Below the pieces are notes generated by a model. That model was not told the origin of the DNA, did not search any database, and saw only the letters and a program-made list of their open reading frames with translations. Position numbers and translations under genes: made by a program. A stretch of DNA of 64,000 nt, taken from Marinospirillum sp031581385. GTDB lineage: Bacteria; Pseudomonadota; Gammaproteobacteria; Pseudomonadales; Halomonadaceae. How positions within the stretch are numbered: position 1 is the first letter of the stretch; each line of letters starts with the position of its first letter. This document shows positions 1 through 8,880 of this stretch, in pieces. The DNA lies in assembly GCF_044810985.1 (NCBI RefSeq), contig NZ_CP085242.1, positions 2,170,001 through 2,234,000 of the forward strand. The letters run 5' to 3'.

Positions 1-96
1 TGAAGCAGCTGCAGCGGATTCTTCGGGAAGGTGATCCGGCTTTTCCTGTGGGTCTTCTGTCTGGTTGTTGTCTTCGGTTTTATTCTGGTCAGACAT
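1..96 (-). CDS. hemX: HemX-like protein, N-terminal fragment
   Basis: Partial gene running off the left edge; only the first 32 codons are inside the window. The visible N-terminus is hydrophilic and rich in Asp, Glu, Gln and Asn (it starts MSDQNKTEDNNQ), which fits the disordered cytoplasmic leader that precedes the single membrane helix in HemX proteins. A good ribosome site (GAGGA, 6 nt before ATG) fixes the start. The call rests mainly on position: hemX follows hemC-hemD in many gammaproteobacteria. The diagnostic membrane segment lies outside the window, so identity is inferred. Confidence 0.6.
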   Translation of the reverse strand, partial: MSDQNKTEDNNQTEDPQEKPDHLPEESAAAAS

Positions 97-111
97 GCTG
101 TTTCCTCTTGA

Positions 112-873
112 TTAGCTGCCACCCGGAAAATGCTTGATCAGTGCTTCAAGCACTGCTTGGGGACCGGCACCCTGGCTGTTGATTACCTGAGCAAAGCCTG
201 CTTCCCTGGCCTGGGTAACCAGGCGCTCACTGGGCAGCAGCAGATGGAGGTGATGATTACTTCCATCTGTAAACTCTATATATTGTTGCAGGGCTTCGCC
301 ACTACTGATCACGATGACCTGCCAAGCTTGCGATTTTAACCCTTGGATTTGCTTCTGGCTCAACCGAGGTTTGATGCGGGAATAGAGCTCCAGAGTCTGG
401 ATAGAAGCTCCACGTGAAACCAGGGTGTCATGAAGGAGTTTACGGCCCCCCTGGCCTTTGACCAGCAGCAGTTTTTGTCCGCTCAGCTCCTGCAGCTCGG
501 GTAGCTGCAAAAGATCCTCGCTCTTATCACCCCTGGCCGGATAATTCACGCTCAGGCCTTGATCTTCCAGCTTTCGGGCAGTGCCCGCTCCGACACTGAA
601 CCAGTCCACTCCCACCGGCCATTGTGGCCAGTAATCATCCAGCCTTTGCAGCAGCTGATCAGCCGCTGTGGGACTGATAACCACCACCTTTTGATAATGA
701 TCCAGGTCGATCAGGGCCTGTCGTTGCTGGGGTGGCAACTCCAGTGGCTCTATGTCCAGAAGAGGGATATTCTCAACCTCTGCTCCAGCCTGAATCAAAG
801 GCTCAACCAGGGGAGAGGCCAGATTTTCCGGCCGGGTGGTGAGAACTTTCAAGCCTTCAGGAAGCTGTTGCAC
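112..873 (-). CDS. hemD: Uroporphyrinogen-III synthase
   Basis: Closes and inverts ring D of hydroxymethylbilane to make uroporphyrinogen III, the branch point to heme, siroheme and cobalamin; cytoplasmic. The 253-residue length is normal. The family is poorly conserved, but the expected two-domain pattern is present: TRPENLASPL near the N-terminus, VVISPTAADQLL in domain one, SVGAGTARKL near residue 93, and VISSGEALQQY in domain two. It starts with GTG, whose G is the last base of the hemC TAG stop, so the two are translationally coupled. The place directly after hemC makes the identification firm. A CACGTG-centred parS-like sequence lies inside it at 406-421. Confidence 0.93.
   Translation of the reverse strand: MQQLPEGLKVLTTRPENLASPLVEPLIQAGAEVENIPLLDIEPLELPPQQRQALIDLDHYQKVVVISPTAADQLLQRLDDYWPQWPVGVDWFSVGAGTARKLEDQGLSVNYPARGDKSEDLLQLPELQELSGQKLLLVKGQGGRKLLHDTLVSRGASIQTLELYSRIKPRLSQKQIQGLKSQAWQVIVISSGEALQQYIEFTDGSNHHLHLLLPSERLVTQAREAGFAQVINSQGAGPQAVLEALIKHFPGGS
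406..421. promoter_or_regulatory. Weak parS-like site inside hemD
   Basis: The 16 bases AGCTCCACGTGAAACC resemble the chromosomal parS consensus TGTTYCACGTGRAACA with three mismatches, all outside the CACGTG core. It is much weaker than the two sites in recF and may be chance, although it lies within the origin-proximal region where ParB sites cluster. Confidence 0.25.
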
Positions 874-1805
874 TAGGAAACCTTGAAGCCATAAACTTTT
901 TCCAGGATATCCCCTGCACCCTGCTTGAGCAGATCTTCGGCCACCTGGATACCCAAGGCTTCAGGGTCACTGGCTAGCCCGCGGGCTTCAGAGCGCAGCA
1001 CCCGCCCGCCTTCTGGTTCACCCACCAGCGCCCGCAACCAGAGCTGATCACCTTCGAGCAAGGCATAACCGCCAATCGGCACCTGACACCCGCCCTTGAG
1101 ACGGGTATTCATGGCCCGTTCTGCCAGTACACAGGTGGTGGATTCGGCATGCACCAAAGGAGCCACCAATTCAGCGGCCAGAGAATCATCACTGCGCAAC
1201 TCAATACCCAAAGCCCCCTGTCCACAGGCAGGCAGGCTGACTTCTGCAGGCAGTTCCTGGCGGATACGTTCAGCCAGGCCCATACGCTGTAAGCCGGAGG
1301 TCGCCAGAATGATGGCATCATAGTCACCGGCATCCAGTTTACCCAGGCGGGTTTGCAGGTTGCCACGCAGCCAGTTAACGGTCAGGTCCGGGCGATTGGA
1401 AAGAATCTGACAGCCCCGTCGCAAACTGGACGTCCCGATTATTTTGCCGGCAGGCACTTCATCCAGGCTGTTATAGGTATTGGAAACAAAGGCATCCGTG
1501 GGGGCATGACGTTCCATTATCGGGCCCAGGTAAAGACCTTCAGGAAACTCCATGGGCACATCTTTCATGGAGTGCACGGCAATATCGGCTTCACCGGAAA
1601 GCATGCTGGCTTCCAGTTCTTTAACAAAAAGCCCCTTGCCACCAATCTTGGCCAAGGGGGTATCCAGAATCTTGTCACCCTGGGTTTTGATGGGTACCAG
1701 CAAAACCTCAAGACCCGGATGCAGCTCTTCCAGCCGGGCTTTAACATGTTCTGCCTGCCAGAGAGCCAGAGGACTGCGGCGGGTTGCTATACGAATTCGT
1801 GACAC
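873..1805 (-). CDS. hemC: Porphobilinogen deaminase (hydroxymethylbilane synthase)
   Basis: Polymerises four porphobilinogens into hydroxymethylbilane on a covalently bound dipyrromethane cofactor; cytoplasmic heme pathway. The 310 residues match the family. Visible motifs are RIATRRSPLALWQAEH at 4-19, HSMKDVP at 78-84 with the catalytic Asp82, TSSLRRG near 125, and KGGCQVPIGG with Cys240 as the cofactor attachment residue. It starts with GTG, with GGAG about 6 nt upstream. It lies 29 nt after glmS on the same strand and overlaps hemD by one base, so it is probably co-transcribed with hemD and hemX. Confidence 0.97.
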   Translation of the reverse strand: MSRIRIATRRSPLALWQAEHVKARLEELHPGLEVLLVPIKTQGDKILDTPLAKIGGKGLFVKELEASMLSGEADIAVHSMKDVPMEFPEGLYLGPIMERHAPTDAFVSNTYNSLDEVPAGKIIGTSSLRRGCQILSNRPDLTVNWLRGNLQTRLGKLDAGDYDAIILATSGLQRMGLAERIRQELPAEVSLPACGQGALGIELRSDDSLAAELVAPLVHAESTTCVLAERAMNTRLKGGCQVPIGGYALLEGDQLWLRALVGEPEGGRVLRSEARGLASDPEALGIQVAEDLLKQGAGDILEKVYGFKVS

Positions 1806-1834
1806 AAGAACTCCAGATTTTCAGGTTTCAAAAA

Positions 1835-3682
1835 TTATTCAACAGTGACTGATTTGGCCAGATTCCGCGGCTGGTCGACATCCGTGCCCTTGAGTACCGC
1901 GACATGGTAGGAAAGCAGCTGCAAGGGCAGGGTGTAGATGATCGGTGCCAGGAGTTCGTGAACTTCGGGCAGGTGAACCACCTTCATGCCTTCTTCCGGT
2001 TTCAGCAGGGTGACCGGGTCAGCAAAAACATAGAGTTCGCCCCCTCTGGCCCGCACTTCCTGGAGGTTGGACTTGAGTTTATCCACAAGGTCATCCGGTG
2101 GGGCCACGGCAATCACCGGCATGTCTTTATCCACCAGCGCCAGGGGGCCGTGTTTCAGCTCACCGGCTGGATAGGCTTCAGCATGGATGTAGGAAATTTC
2201 CTTGAGCTTGAGTGCGCCTTCCAGGGCAATGGGGAAGTGGCTGCCCCGCCCGAGAAACAGAGCATGATGTTTTTCCGCAAAATCTTCGGCCAGTTTTTCA
2301 ATTTCCCCGTCCAGCTTGAGGGTTTCTTCAGCCAACCTGGGCAGGTGCCGCAAGGCTTCAACTATTTCTGCTTCCAGTGGATCATCGGATTCACTGCCCT
2401 GATGCAGGCAAGCGCGACGCAAAGCCAGGGTCAAAAGCAGCAGGGCAGTCAACTGGGTGGTGAAGGCTTTGGTGGAGGCCACACCGATTTCCGGCCCAGC
2501 CTGGGTCATTAAACTCAGATCGGATTCGCGCACCAGAGAAGAGCCGGGGACGTTACAGATGGCCAGGCTGGCCAGATAACCGGCCTCTTTGGCAAAACGC
2601 AAAGCAGCCAGGGTGTCTGCTGTTTCCCCGGACTGGGAGAGGGTGACAAACAGGCAGTTGTCCGCCACCACCACATCCCGGTAGCGGTATTCGCTGGCGA
2701 CTTCCACCTGGCAGGGCAGGCCCGCCAGCTTTTCGATCCAGTAGCGGGCAACCATCCCGGCATGATAACTGGTGCCGCAGGCAATAATCTGTACCTGCTT
2801 GACCTGGGGAAGCAACTCCATGGCCGCACTGCCCAAAGCCTGAGGAAGCACCCGGCGATCGGAAAGACGCCCTTCCAGAGTGGCTGCCAGAACGGCGGGT
2901 TGTTCATGAATTTCCTTGAGCATGAAGTGCTTGTAGTCGCCTTTTTCAGCGGCCTGATTGCCATGCTCCCACTGGCAGACTTCGCGTTCAACGGCTTCAC
3001 CCTGGGCATTGATAATCTGGTGCTCTTCCAGGCTCAGGCAAGCCAGATCGCCCTCTTCCAGATAAATAAAGCGATCCGTTACCTGTAAAAGAGCCAGTGG
3101 GTCAGAGGCACAAAAATGCTCGCCCATACCCACACCAATCACCAGTGGGCTGCCTTTACGGGCACAAACCAGCACTTCAGGCTGGCTTTGATGAATCACC
3201 GCCAGGGCAAAGGCACCTTCCAGCTGCTGAATGGCTTGACGCACCGCCTGGGTCAGATCTCCGGTTTGCTGGTAAAGCTGATGCACCAGATGGGCCACCA
3301 CTTCAGTGTCTGTTTCCGAGGTGAATTGATAACCAGCCTGGCTGAGTTGCTCTTTCAGATTGAGGTAATTTTCAATAATTCCGTTATGCACCAGTGCCAG
3401 TTCATCGCTGGAAAGGTGGGGGTGGGCATTGCTTTCACTGGGCACACCATGAGTCGCCCAACGGGTATGAGCGACACCCAGGTGGCCCTTCATGGGCTGA
3501 TCTTCCAGGCAGGCTTCAACCTGCGCGACCTTACCCTGGGCGCGCCGACGCTGCAGTTGACCCTGGCTATCAATGACAGCCAGGCCAGCCGAGTCATAGC
3601 CACGATATTCCAAACGCTTCAAGCCTTCCAGCAGGATGCCGGTGACATTGCGTTCAGCGATGGCCGCTACAATTCCGCACAT
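1835..3682 (-). CDS. glmS: Glutamine-fructose-6-phosphate aminotransferase
   Basis: Makes glucosamine-6-phosphate from fructose-6-phosphate and glutamine, the first step towards UDP-GlcNAc for peptidoglycan and lipopolysaccharide. The protein has 615 residues (E. coli 609). The N-terminal glutaminase begins MCGIVAA, with Cys2 as the nucleophile exposed by Met removal, and has HTRWATHG near 73-80. Two SIS sugar-isomerase domains follow (for example SQSGETADTLAAL), and the C-terminus ends KSVTVE as usual. glmU lies 12 nt upstream in the same transcript. I see no sign of the glmS ribozyme of Gram-positives. Confidence 0.98.
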   Translation of the reverse strand: MCGIVAAIAERNVTGILLEGLKRLEYRGYDSAGLAVIDSQGQLQRRRAQGKVAQVEACLEDQPMKGHLGVAHTRWATHGVPSESNAHPHLSSDELALVHNGIIENYLNLKEQLSQAGYQFTSETDTEVVAHLVHQLYQQTGDLTQAVRQAIQQLEGAFALAVIHQSQPEVLVCARKGSPLVIGVGMGEHFCASDPLALLQVTDRFIYLEEGDLACLSLEEHQIINAQGEAVEREVCQWEHGNQAAEKGDYKHFMLKEIHEQPAVLAATLEGRLSDRRVLPQALGSAAMELLPQVKQVQIIACGTSYHAGMVARYWIEKLAGLPCQVEVASEYRYRDVVVADNCLFVTLSQSGETADTLAALRFAKEAGYLASLAICNVPGSSLVRESDLSLMTQAGPEIGVASTKAFTTQLTALLLLTLALRRACLHQGSESDDPLEAEIVEALRHLPRLAEETLKLDGEIEKLAEDFAEKHHALFLGRGSHFPIALEGALKLKEISYIHAEAYPAGELKHGPLALVDKDMPVIAVAPPDDLVDKLKSNLQEVRARGGELYVFADPVTLLKPEEGMKVVHLPEVHELLAPIIYTLPLQLLSYHVAVLKGTDVDQPRNLAKSVTVE

Positions 3683-3694
3683 ACTGAGTTTCCT

Positions 3695-5065
3695 TTATTC
3701 GGTGGTTTTCTTGGCAGGGCGAGGCCAGTTGTTTTTTTGCAGCTGTTTGGCACGGGTCACTGCCAGAGCATGATCAGCCACATCCCGGGCAATGGTGGAT
3801 CCAGCCCCCACGGTGGCCCCTGCACCTATGTGCACCGGCGCCACCAAGCTGGAATTGGAACCAATAAAAGCACCAGCACCAATTTGGGTGGTGTGTTTGT
3901 TGACCCCATCATAGTTGCAGGTGATGGTTCCTGCACCAATATTGGCGTGTTCACCCACCCAGGTATCACCAATGTAACTAAGGTGGTTGACCTTGGCACC
4001 CTGACCCAGGTGGGCTTTTTTGGTTTCCACGAAATTGCCGACCTTGGCCAGGTTTTCCAGGTGAGTGCCGGGGCGCAAGCGGGCAAAAGGACCTACTTGA
4101 TTGTTGCCATCCAGGTCACAGTCTTCGAGTACTGAGTGAGAAGCAATTTTGACATCCGGCCCAACACGAACATTTTTCAGGACACAATAGGGGCCGATCT
4201 CCACACCTTCCGCCAGTTCAACCCGGCCTTCAAAAACACAGCCCACATCAATGAACACATCACGTGCAGTGTTCAGCTCGCCGCGCACATCAATTCGGTC
4301 AGGATCAGCCAGAGTGACACCCGCCAGCATCAGTTCCTGGGCCTGGTTAGTTTGAAAAGCACGCTCCAGTGCGGCCAGTTGCAGGCGATTATTGACGCCC
4401 TCCACTTCTTCGCGGCGAGCGGGCTGCACACTGGCAATGCGGGTTTTTTCCCGGTAAGCCAGATCAATAATATCGGTCAGATAGTATTCACCCTGGGCAT
4501 TGTCATTGGATAATTGCGGGAGCCAGCGACGCAACTGTTTGGAAGTCACTGCCAGAATTCCGGTATTCACTTCGGTGATCAGAAGTTGTTCCGCTGAAGC
4601 GTCTTTTTGTTCAACAATGGCAGACACCTCACCGGCCTCGTCACGCAGAATACGCCCGTAACCCTGAGGGTCGGACAAGTCCACGGTTAACAACCCCATC
4701 TGCTGGTCGCTGACCTGCTCCAGAAGTTGCTCGAGAGTTTCCTTGCGAATCAGGGGCACATCACCGTAAAGAATCAGAACCCGGCTGTCTTCCATGAGGG
4801 AGGGTACGGCCTGATCAACAGCATGTCCGGTGCCCAGTTGTTCTTCCTGAACCACAAAGTCGACATCATCCGCCATCAGGGTGTCTCGCACCTGGTCAGC
4901 ACCGTGACCGATCACCAGATGAATTTTTTCCGCAGCCAAGGCGCGAGCGGTATCCGCAACGTGCCCGGCCAGGGGCTTGCCTGCCAGACGGTGTAAGACC
5001 TTGGGCAGAGCTGAGCGCATACGGGTTCCCTGACCCGCGGCAAGAATAATGACTTCCAGTGACAT
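3695..5065 (-). CDS. glmU: Bifunctional UDP-N-acetylglucosamine pyrophosphorylase / glucosamine-1-phosphate N-acetyltransferase
   Basis: Catalyses the last two steps to UDP-GlcNAc: acetylation of glucosamine-1-phosphate, then uridylylation. The 456 residues equal the E. coli length. The N-terminal nucleotidyltransferase has LAAGQGTRMRSALPKVLH at about 8-25 and LYGDVPLI near 100. From about residue 250 the chain becomes the hexapeptide left-handed beta-helix of the acetyltransferase (repeats such as IGPYCVLKNV, IGAGTITCNYDG). It sits 12 nt before glmS, as in Pseudomonas. Here it is separated from atpC by uppP, apbE and mgtE. Confidence 0.98.
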   Translation of the reverse strand: MSLEVIILAAGQGTRMRSALPKVLHRLAGKPLAGHVADTARALAAEKIHLVIGHGADQVRDTLMADDVDFVVQEEQLGTGHAVDQAVPSLMEDSRVLILYGDVPLIRKETLEQLLEQVSDQQMGLLTVDLSDPQGYGRILRDEAGEVSAIVEQKDASAEQLLITEVNTGILAVTSKQLRRWLPQLSNDNAQGEYYLTDIIDLAYREKTRIASVQPARREEVEGVNNRLQLAALERAFQTNQAQELMLAGVTLADPDRIDVRGELNTARDVFIDVGCVFEGRVELAEGVEIGPYCVLKNVRVGPDVKIASHSVLEDCDLDGNNQVGPFARLRPGTHLENLAKVGNFVETKKAHLGQGAKVNHLSYIGDTWVGEHANIGAGTITCNYDGVNKHTTQIGAGAFIGSNSSLVAPVHIGAGATVGAGSTIARDVADHALAVTRAKQLQKNNWPRPAKKTTE

Positions 5066-5099
5066 GCTTACCTCGTGCAGTTGTATCCAGCTTTAAAAA

Positions 5100-6452
5100 T
5101 CAAACGCCACCAATTTTCAGTATTGAGCTGGCAATACCAAAGTAAATCAAAACCCCGATGATATCGGCAATTGAAGTCACCAGAGGGGCACTGGCGGTGG
5201 CCGGGTCCCAGCCCAGTTTATTCAAAACAAAAGGCAGGCTCATACCGATCATGCTGCCCACAATTACGATGGCCAGCATACTGTAGGCAACCACCTGGGC
5301 AATATCCACACCACCGCGCCACAAACCGATACCGGCAATGGCTGCAGCCATGGTCAAACCCAGAGACACAGAAACCAGCAGTTCGCGACCCAAAAGCTTG
5401 CCCCAGTCCCTGGCACCAACATCACCCGTCGCCAGACCCCGAATCATCAGGGTGGAGGCCTGGGAGCCGGCATTCCCTCCACTGGCCACCAGCAGAGGAA
5501 GAAAGAATACCAGCACCACATAGGTTTCTATGGTTTCTTCATAAAAAGCGATACCGGCACCGGACAGGATGTTGGCAAACACCAGCAACACCAGCCAGTT
5601 GATCCTGCGTTTGTATAGATTGAAGATGCTCGCCTTACCAAAGCTTTCATCCAGAGGCCCCACCGAAGCCCCCTTGTGAATATCTTCGGTGGCCTCCTGT
5701 TCGGCAACATCCATAGCATCATCATAGGTGACAATACCCACCAGACGATCTTCATTATCCAGAACCGGCAAGGCCAGAATATCGTAACGACTGATCTTGC
5801 GGGCGGCTTCTTCCTGGGCTTCGTGGACATTAATGCTGACCACTTCACCGGTCATCAGTTGCTCCAGGGTCGCACCGGGTTTGGCCAGTATCAGTTGCCG
5901 CAGGGAAACTGTGCCCACCAATTTCTGTTCGCTGTCGAGTATATAAATTTGATAGATGGTTTCGGCATTGGGAGCTGTCTGACGGACAATTTCCAGGGCT
6001 CTGGTTACCGTCACACCATCAGGCACAGTGACATAATCACTGGTCATCACTGCACCGGTAGTGCCTTCTTCATAACTCGCCAAGCGACGCAAATCTTCCC
6101 TTTCTTCCTTGGCCAGGCGGCGCAGGACGGCCTGCTGGCGATCTTCACTCAGCAGGTTAAACAGGTCAGCCCTTTCATCCGAGTTCATCCGGGTGAAGAG
6201 TTGCGTCAGACCCATTTCCGACATTTGTTCCGCGATTTCGGATTGTCTGCCGGGCTCCAGATAGGCAAAAGCATCCGCACGCTGCTCAAGGGGCAGGTGC
6301 GTCAAAAGTTTGAGTGTATCTTCCGGGGTTTCATGAACGACAAATTCAGCCAGATCCGCTGGCTGAAGTTCGGCAATCAGTTGTTCAATAATCAAGGTAT
6401 CGTCCTTGATTATTGCCTCATGCAGTGCTGAAGCGAGTTCTTGATAAGTCAT
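5100..6452 (-). CDS. mgtE: Magnesium transporter MgtE
   Basis: Inner-membrane Mg2+ channel gated by its cytoplasmic domains. The 450-residue protein shows the full layout: a helical N domain (about 1-130), a CBS pair (about 135-250, with VTSDYVTVPDG and DEDRLVGIVTYDDAMD-type segments) and five membrane helices from about 285 to the end. The conserved pore loop GGNAGSQ is intact. In the family the CBS domains bind Mg2+ and close the pore when Mg2+ is plentiful. It lies between glmU (34 nt downstream) and apbE (24 nt upstream), probably in one transcript; ApbE needs Mg2+, but a functional link is only inference. Confidence 0.95.
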   Translation of the reverse strand: MTYQELASALHEAIIKDDTLIIEQLIAELQPADLAEFVVHETPEDTLKLLTHLPLEQRADAFAYLEPGRQSEIAEQMSEMGLTQLFTRMNSDERADLFNLLSEDRQQAVLRRLAKEEREDLRRLASYEEGTTGAVMTSDYVTVPDGVTVTRALEIVRQTAPNAETIYQIYILDSEQKLVGTVSLRQLILAKPGATLEQLMTGEVVSINVHEAQEEAARKISRYDILALPVLDNEDRLVGIVTYDDAMDVAEQEATEDIHKGASVGPLDESFGKASIFNLYKRRINWLVLLVFANILSGAGIAFYEETIETYVVLVFFLPLLVASGGNAGSQASTLMIRGLATGDVGARDWGKLLGRELLVSVSLGLTMAAAIAGIGLWRGGVDIAQVVAYSMLAIVIVGSMIGMSLPFVLNKLGWDPATASAPLVTSIADIIGVLIYFGIASSILKIGGV

Positions 6453-6476
6453 TCAGCCCCCCGAGCTACCTGTCGT

Positions 6477-7523
6477 TTAAGGATTCAGTATTTTATCAGT
6501 CAATTCACGGCCCAGATGTTCTTGCATGGCTTCGGAGAGCCAGGTTTCCCAGGTATCCTCGTTGCGGCTGATCAACAACACCTTGATGTCTTCTCGCCGG
6601 GCAGTCTCCAGGCTTTCTTCCACACCCATGACCATAAAGGCCGTGGCCCAGGCATCAGCCACAGCATTGCTGGGGTGCTGAACTGTAACTGAAGCCAGAT
6701 TGTGATCAATCGGCCACCCGGTTTTGGGATGAATAGTATGCGATAGACGACGTCCTTCCACTTCATAGTAATTGCGATAATCACCCGAAGTGGCAATGGA
6801 GGCATCAACCAGAGGAAGAATATGATGGGCTTGTTGAAGGTTACCCTCAGGAACTTCCACACCAATGCGCCAGGGCTGCTCTGGCTTACGCTCCCCCCCA
6901 ACGATCAGTTCACCGCCAATATCCACCAGATAGTTCTCCACACCCTGGGATTCCAGCCAGGCAGCAACCCGGTCAACAGCATAACCCTTGGCAACAGCGG
7001 ACAGATCAATATAAAAATCTTTCAGGCGCCGCGCCTGCTGCTTGTCCGCATCCAGCTCCAGATTTTGATAGCCGGCATTGCCCAGACGCTCTTTCAGCTC
7101 CTGAGTATCCGGGATTTCTTCCGGTCTATGTTCAGGGCCAAAACTCCAAAGATTCACCAGGCCCCCCACTGTCACATCAAAAGCACCGGAGCTGGCTTGG
7201 GAAACCCTCTGACTAATTTCCAGAACTTCAAACAGCTCCTCGGAAAGAGGCAGCCATTCCCCCACTTCCTGTCGGTTGAGTTGATTGAGCTCTGAGTCTT
7301 CCCGGTAAGTGGACATGCTTGCATCCACCGCTTGCAATTCACGCTGGATACCGGCTTCCAGCTGTTCAGCTTGTTGTTCGGACCAGTCATCGGGAAAGGT
7401 GGCCAGCCAGAAGGTGCCGAATATCTGCCCCTGGAAACGCAAAGGTTTGGTTTCTTCCTGTTGGCTGCAAGCCGACAGCAACAGAAAGACAAGGAGGAAA
7501 ACCGTCAATTGCAAAGCTTTCAT
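6477..7523 (-). CDS. apbE: FAD:protein FMN transferase (ApbE lipoprotein)
   Basis: Transfers FMN from FAD to a Thr or Ser of target proteins in the periplasm, in a Mg2+-dependent reaction. The 348 residues begin with a lipoprotein signal peptide ending LLLSAC, so the mature N-terminus is a lipidated Cys near residue 19. Family motifs are present: AVAKGYAVDRV, VDIGGELIVGG, ATSGDYRNYYE and the TIHPKTGWPI segment near residue 260. It lies 4 nt after uppP. The usual ApbE clients (Nqr and Rnf subunits, or FMN-binding domain proteins) are not in this window, so its substrate here is unknown. Confidence 0.95.
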   Translation of the reverse strand: MKALQLTVFLLVFLLLSACSQQEETKPLRFQGQIFGTFWLATFPDDWSEQQAEQLEAGIQRELQAVDASMSTYREDSELNQLNRQEVGEWLPLSEELFEVLEISQRVSQASSGAFDVTVGGLVNLWSFGPEHRPEEIPDTQELKERLGNAGYQNLELDADKQQARRLKDFYIDLSAVAKGYAVDRVAAWLESQGVENYLVDIGGELIVGGERKPEQPWRIGVEVPEGNLQQAHHILPLVDASIATSGDYRNYYEVEGRRLSHTIHPKTGWPIDHNLASVTVQHPSNAVADAWATAFMVMGVEESLETARREDIKVLLISRNEDTWETWLSEAMQEHLGRELTDKILNP

Positions 7524-7527
7524 AAAA

Positions 7528-8325
7528 TCACCAGAAAAAATACAGCAGAAGGATACCTAACAGGACTCGGTAGGCAACAAAAGGCTGCATACCCAGACGT
7601 TGAATAAATACCAGAAAATAATGGATACACAAGTAAGCACTGATGCCTGAAAGCAAGGCCCCCCAGAAAAGGGCCTGCCAGTCGACCGGATGGTCACTTT
7701 CCACTAATCCCAGAATTTCCAGCATACCGGCCAGGGTTATAACCGGGATGGACAACAAAAAAGAAAAACGCGCAGCGGCTTCACGACTTAGGCCCATCAG
7801 CAAGGCCGCCGTAATGGTGATTCCCGAACGTGAAGTCCCCGGAATCAGTGCCAGTGCCTGAGCCAGAGCAATGAAGAGGACATCCTTCCAGGTCATCTGG
7901 TTTTCTGTGCGTGCACCCTTATTTCCCCAGTCAGCATAGGCCAACAGCAAGCCAAAACCTATCAGGCTGAAAGCCATGACCACAGGACTGCGTAGTTCAC
8001 TGGCAATCCAGCTGTTCAAGGTGATTCCGGCCAGACCAACCGGGATGGTAGCAAAAATGACGGCCCAGGCCAGCCTGGCATCTTCATTCAACTGACGGGT
8101 TTGCAGTGAACGCCCCCAGCCAAGAGTCATTCTGACCAGGTCATGACGAAAATAGAGGACAACAGCTGACAGGGTGCCAACATGAAGGGCAACATCAAAC
8201 GCCAGTCCCTGGTCTGTCCAGGAAGTGACCACAGGCACCAGAATAAGGTGGGCTGAGCTGGAAATGGGCAGAAATTCGGTCAGTCCCTGAACCAGAGACA
8301 AGACAAGGAGTTGCAGCCAATCCAT
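7528..8325 (-). CDS. uppP: Undecaprenyl-diphosphatase
   Basis: Integral membrane phosphatase that recycles undecaprenyl diphosphate to the carrier phosphate used for peptidoglycan and O-antigen. I take the ATG at 8325 (MDWLQLLVLSLVQG, 265 residues), which matches family N-termini; the longer reading frame would need a TTG at 8364 inside the upstream terminator. Both signature boxes are present: LTEFLPISSSAHL near 17-29 and IPGTSRSGITITAALL near 158-173. The rest is strongly hydrophobic with about eight helices. It heads the uppP-apbE-mgtE run and lies just beyond the ATP synthase terminator. Confidence 0.95.
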   Translation of the reverse strand: MDWLQLLVLSLVQGLTEFLPISSSAHLILVPVVTSWTDQGLAFDVALHVGTLSAVVLYFRHDLVRMTLGWGRSLQTRQLNEDARLAWAVIFATIPVGLAGITLNSWIASELRSPVVMAFSLIGFGLLLAYADWGNKGARTENQMTWKDVLFIALAQALALIPGTSRSGITITAALLMGLSREAAARFSFLLSIPVITLAGMLEILGLVESDHPVDWQALFWGALLSGISAYLCIHYFLVFIQRLGMQPFVAYRVLLGILLLYFFW

Positions 8326-8362
8326 TTGACAATACCTGTGTAGAAAAAGTGGATACCACGAC

Positions 8363-8388
8363 AAAAGGCGGCACTAGGCCGCCTTTTT
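8363..8388 (-). terminator. Intrinsic terminator of the ATP synthase operon
   Basis: A perfect inverted repeat has arms AAAAGGCGGC (8363-8372) and GCCGCCTTTT (8378-8387) around the 5-base loop ACTAG. On the minus strand it lies about 40 nt past the atpC stop, and the G+C stem runs into a T tract. A/T runs on both sides make it potentially bidirectional, but no plus-strand gene needs it. Confidence 0.82.
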
Positions 8389-8426
8389 ACTGCAGTTTCC
8401 TGCAAACTGAGCCAAGAGGTAAGAAC

Positions 8427-8852
8427 CTATTTGCCCAGCTTTTTTCGTAGTTGCTGAATGGTTTGAAGCTGTGCTGACGCCTGAGCAAGCATGGAGGCCG
8501 CCTGAGCGTACTCCATCTCTGCGCCCTGATCGGCCATAGCACGCTGAGCTGCTTCAATAGCTTCCTTGGCGGCAGCTTCATCCAGGTTATCAGCACGTTC
8601 AGCAGAATCTGCAAGAACGGTTACTGTACCCGGCTGCACTTCCAGAAAGCCACTGGAAACATAAATCAGCTCTTCTTCGCCACCCTGCTTTTTGACCTTG
8701 ACAGTGCCTGGTTTCAGTTCGGTCAGTAGAGGAGCGTGGCCGGGCAAAATGCCCAGCTCACCCTGCACACCTGACGCCACAAGAATTTCGGCTCGGCCAT
8801 CAAACAGTTTCTTTTCAGCACTGACGATATTGCAATGCAAAGTCATAGCCAT
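8427..8852 (-). CDS. atpC: ATP synthase F1 epsilon subunit
   Basis: Part of the central stalk of F1; couples rotor movement to catalysis and inhibits ATP hydrolysis. The 141 residues start MAMTLHCNIVSAEKKLF, the usual gammaproteobacterial N-terminus. GELGILPGHAPLLTEL marks the N-terminal beta-sandwich, and the C-terminal ~50 residues are the two-helix regulatory domain rich in Ala, Glu and Gln. It is the last gene of the atp operon, 28 nt after atpD and followed by a terminator. Confidence 0.97.
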   Translation of the reverse strand: MAMTLHCNIVSAEKKLFDGRAEILVASGVQGELGILPGHAPLLTELKPGTVKVKKQGGEEELIYVSSGFLEVQPGTVTVLADSAERADNLDEAAAKEAIEAAQRAMADQGAEMEYAQAASMLAQASAQLQTIQQLRKKLGK

Positions 8853-8880
8853 GGGTTCCCCCTGGGTTATCCCGTCAGAC

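Noticed and set aside
1835..1900. glmS ribozyme or riboswitch
   Set aside because: No such element is known in this group, and the 12-nt glmU-glmS spacer leaves no room for one.
3116..4135. 339-codon open frame on the plus strand opposite glmS and glmU
   Set aside because: It lies fully antisense to two certain genes across their junction and has no recognisable domain or ribosome site.
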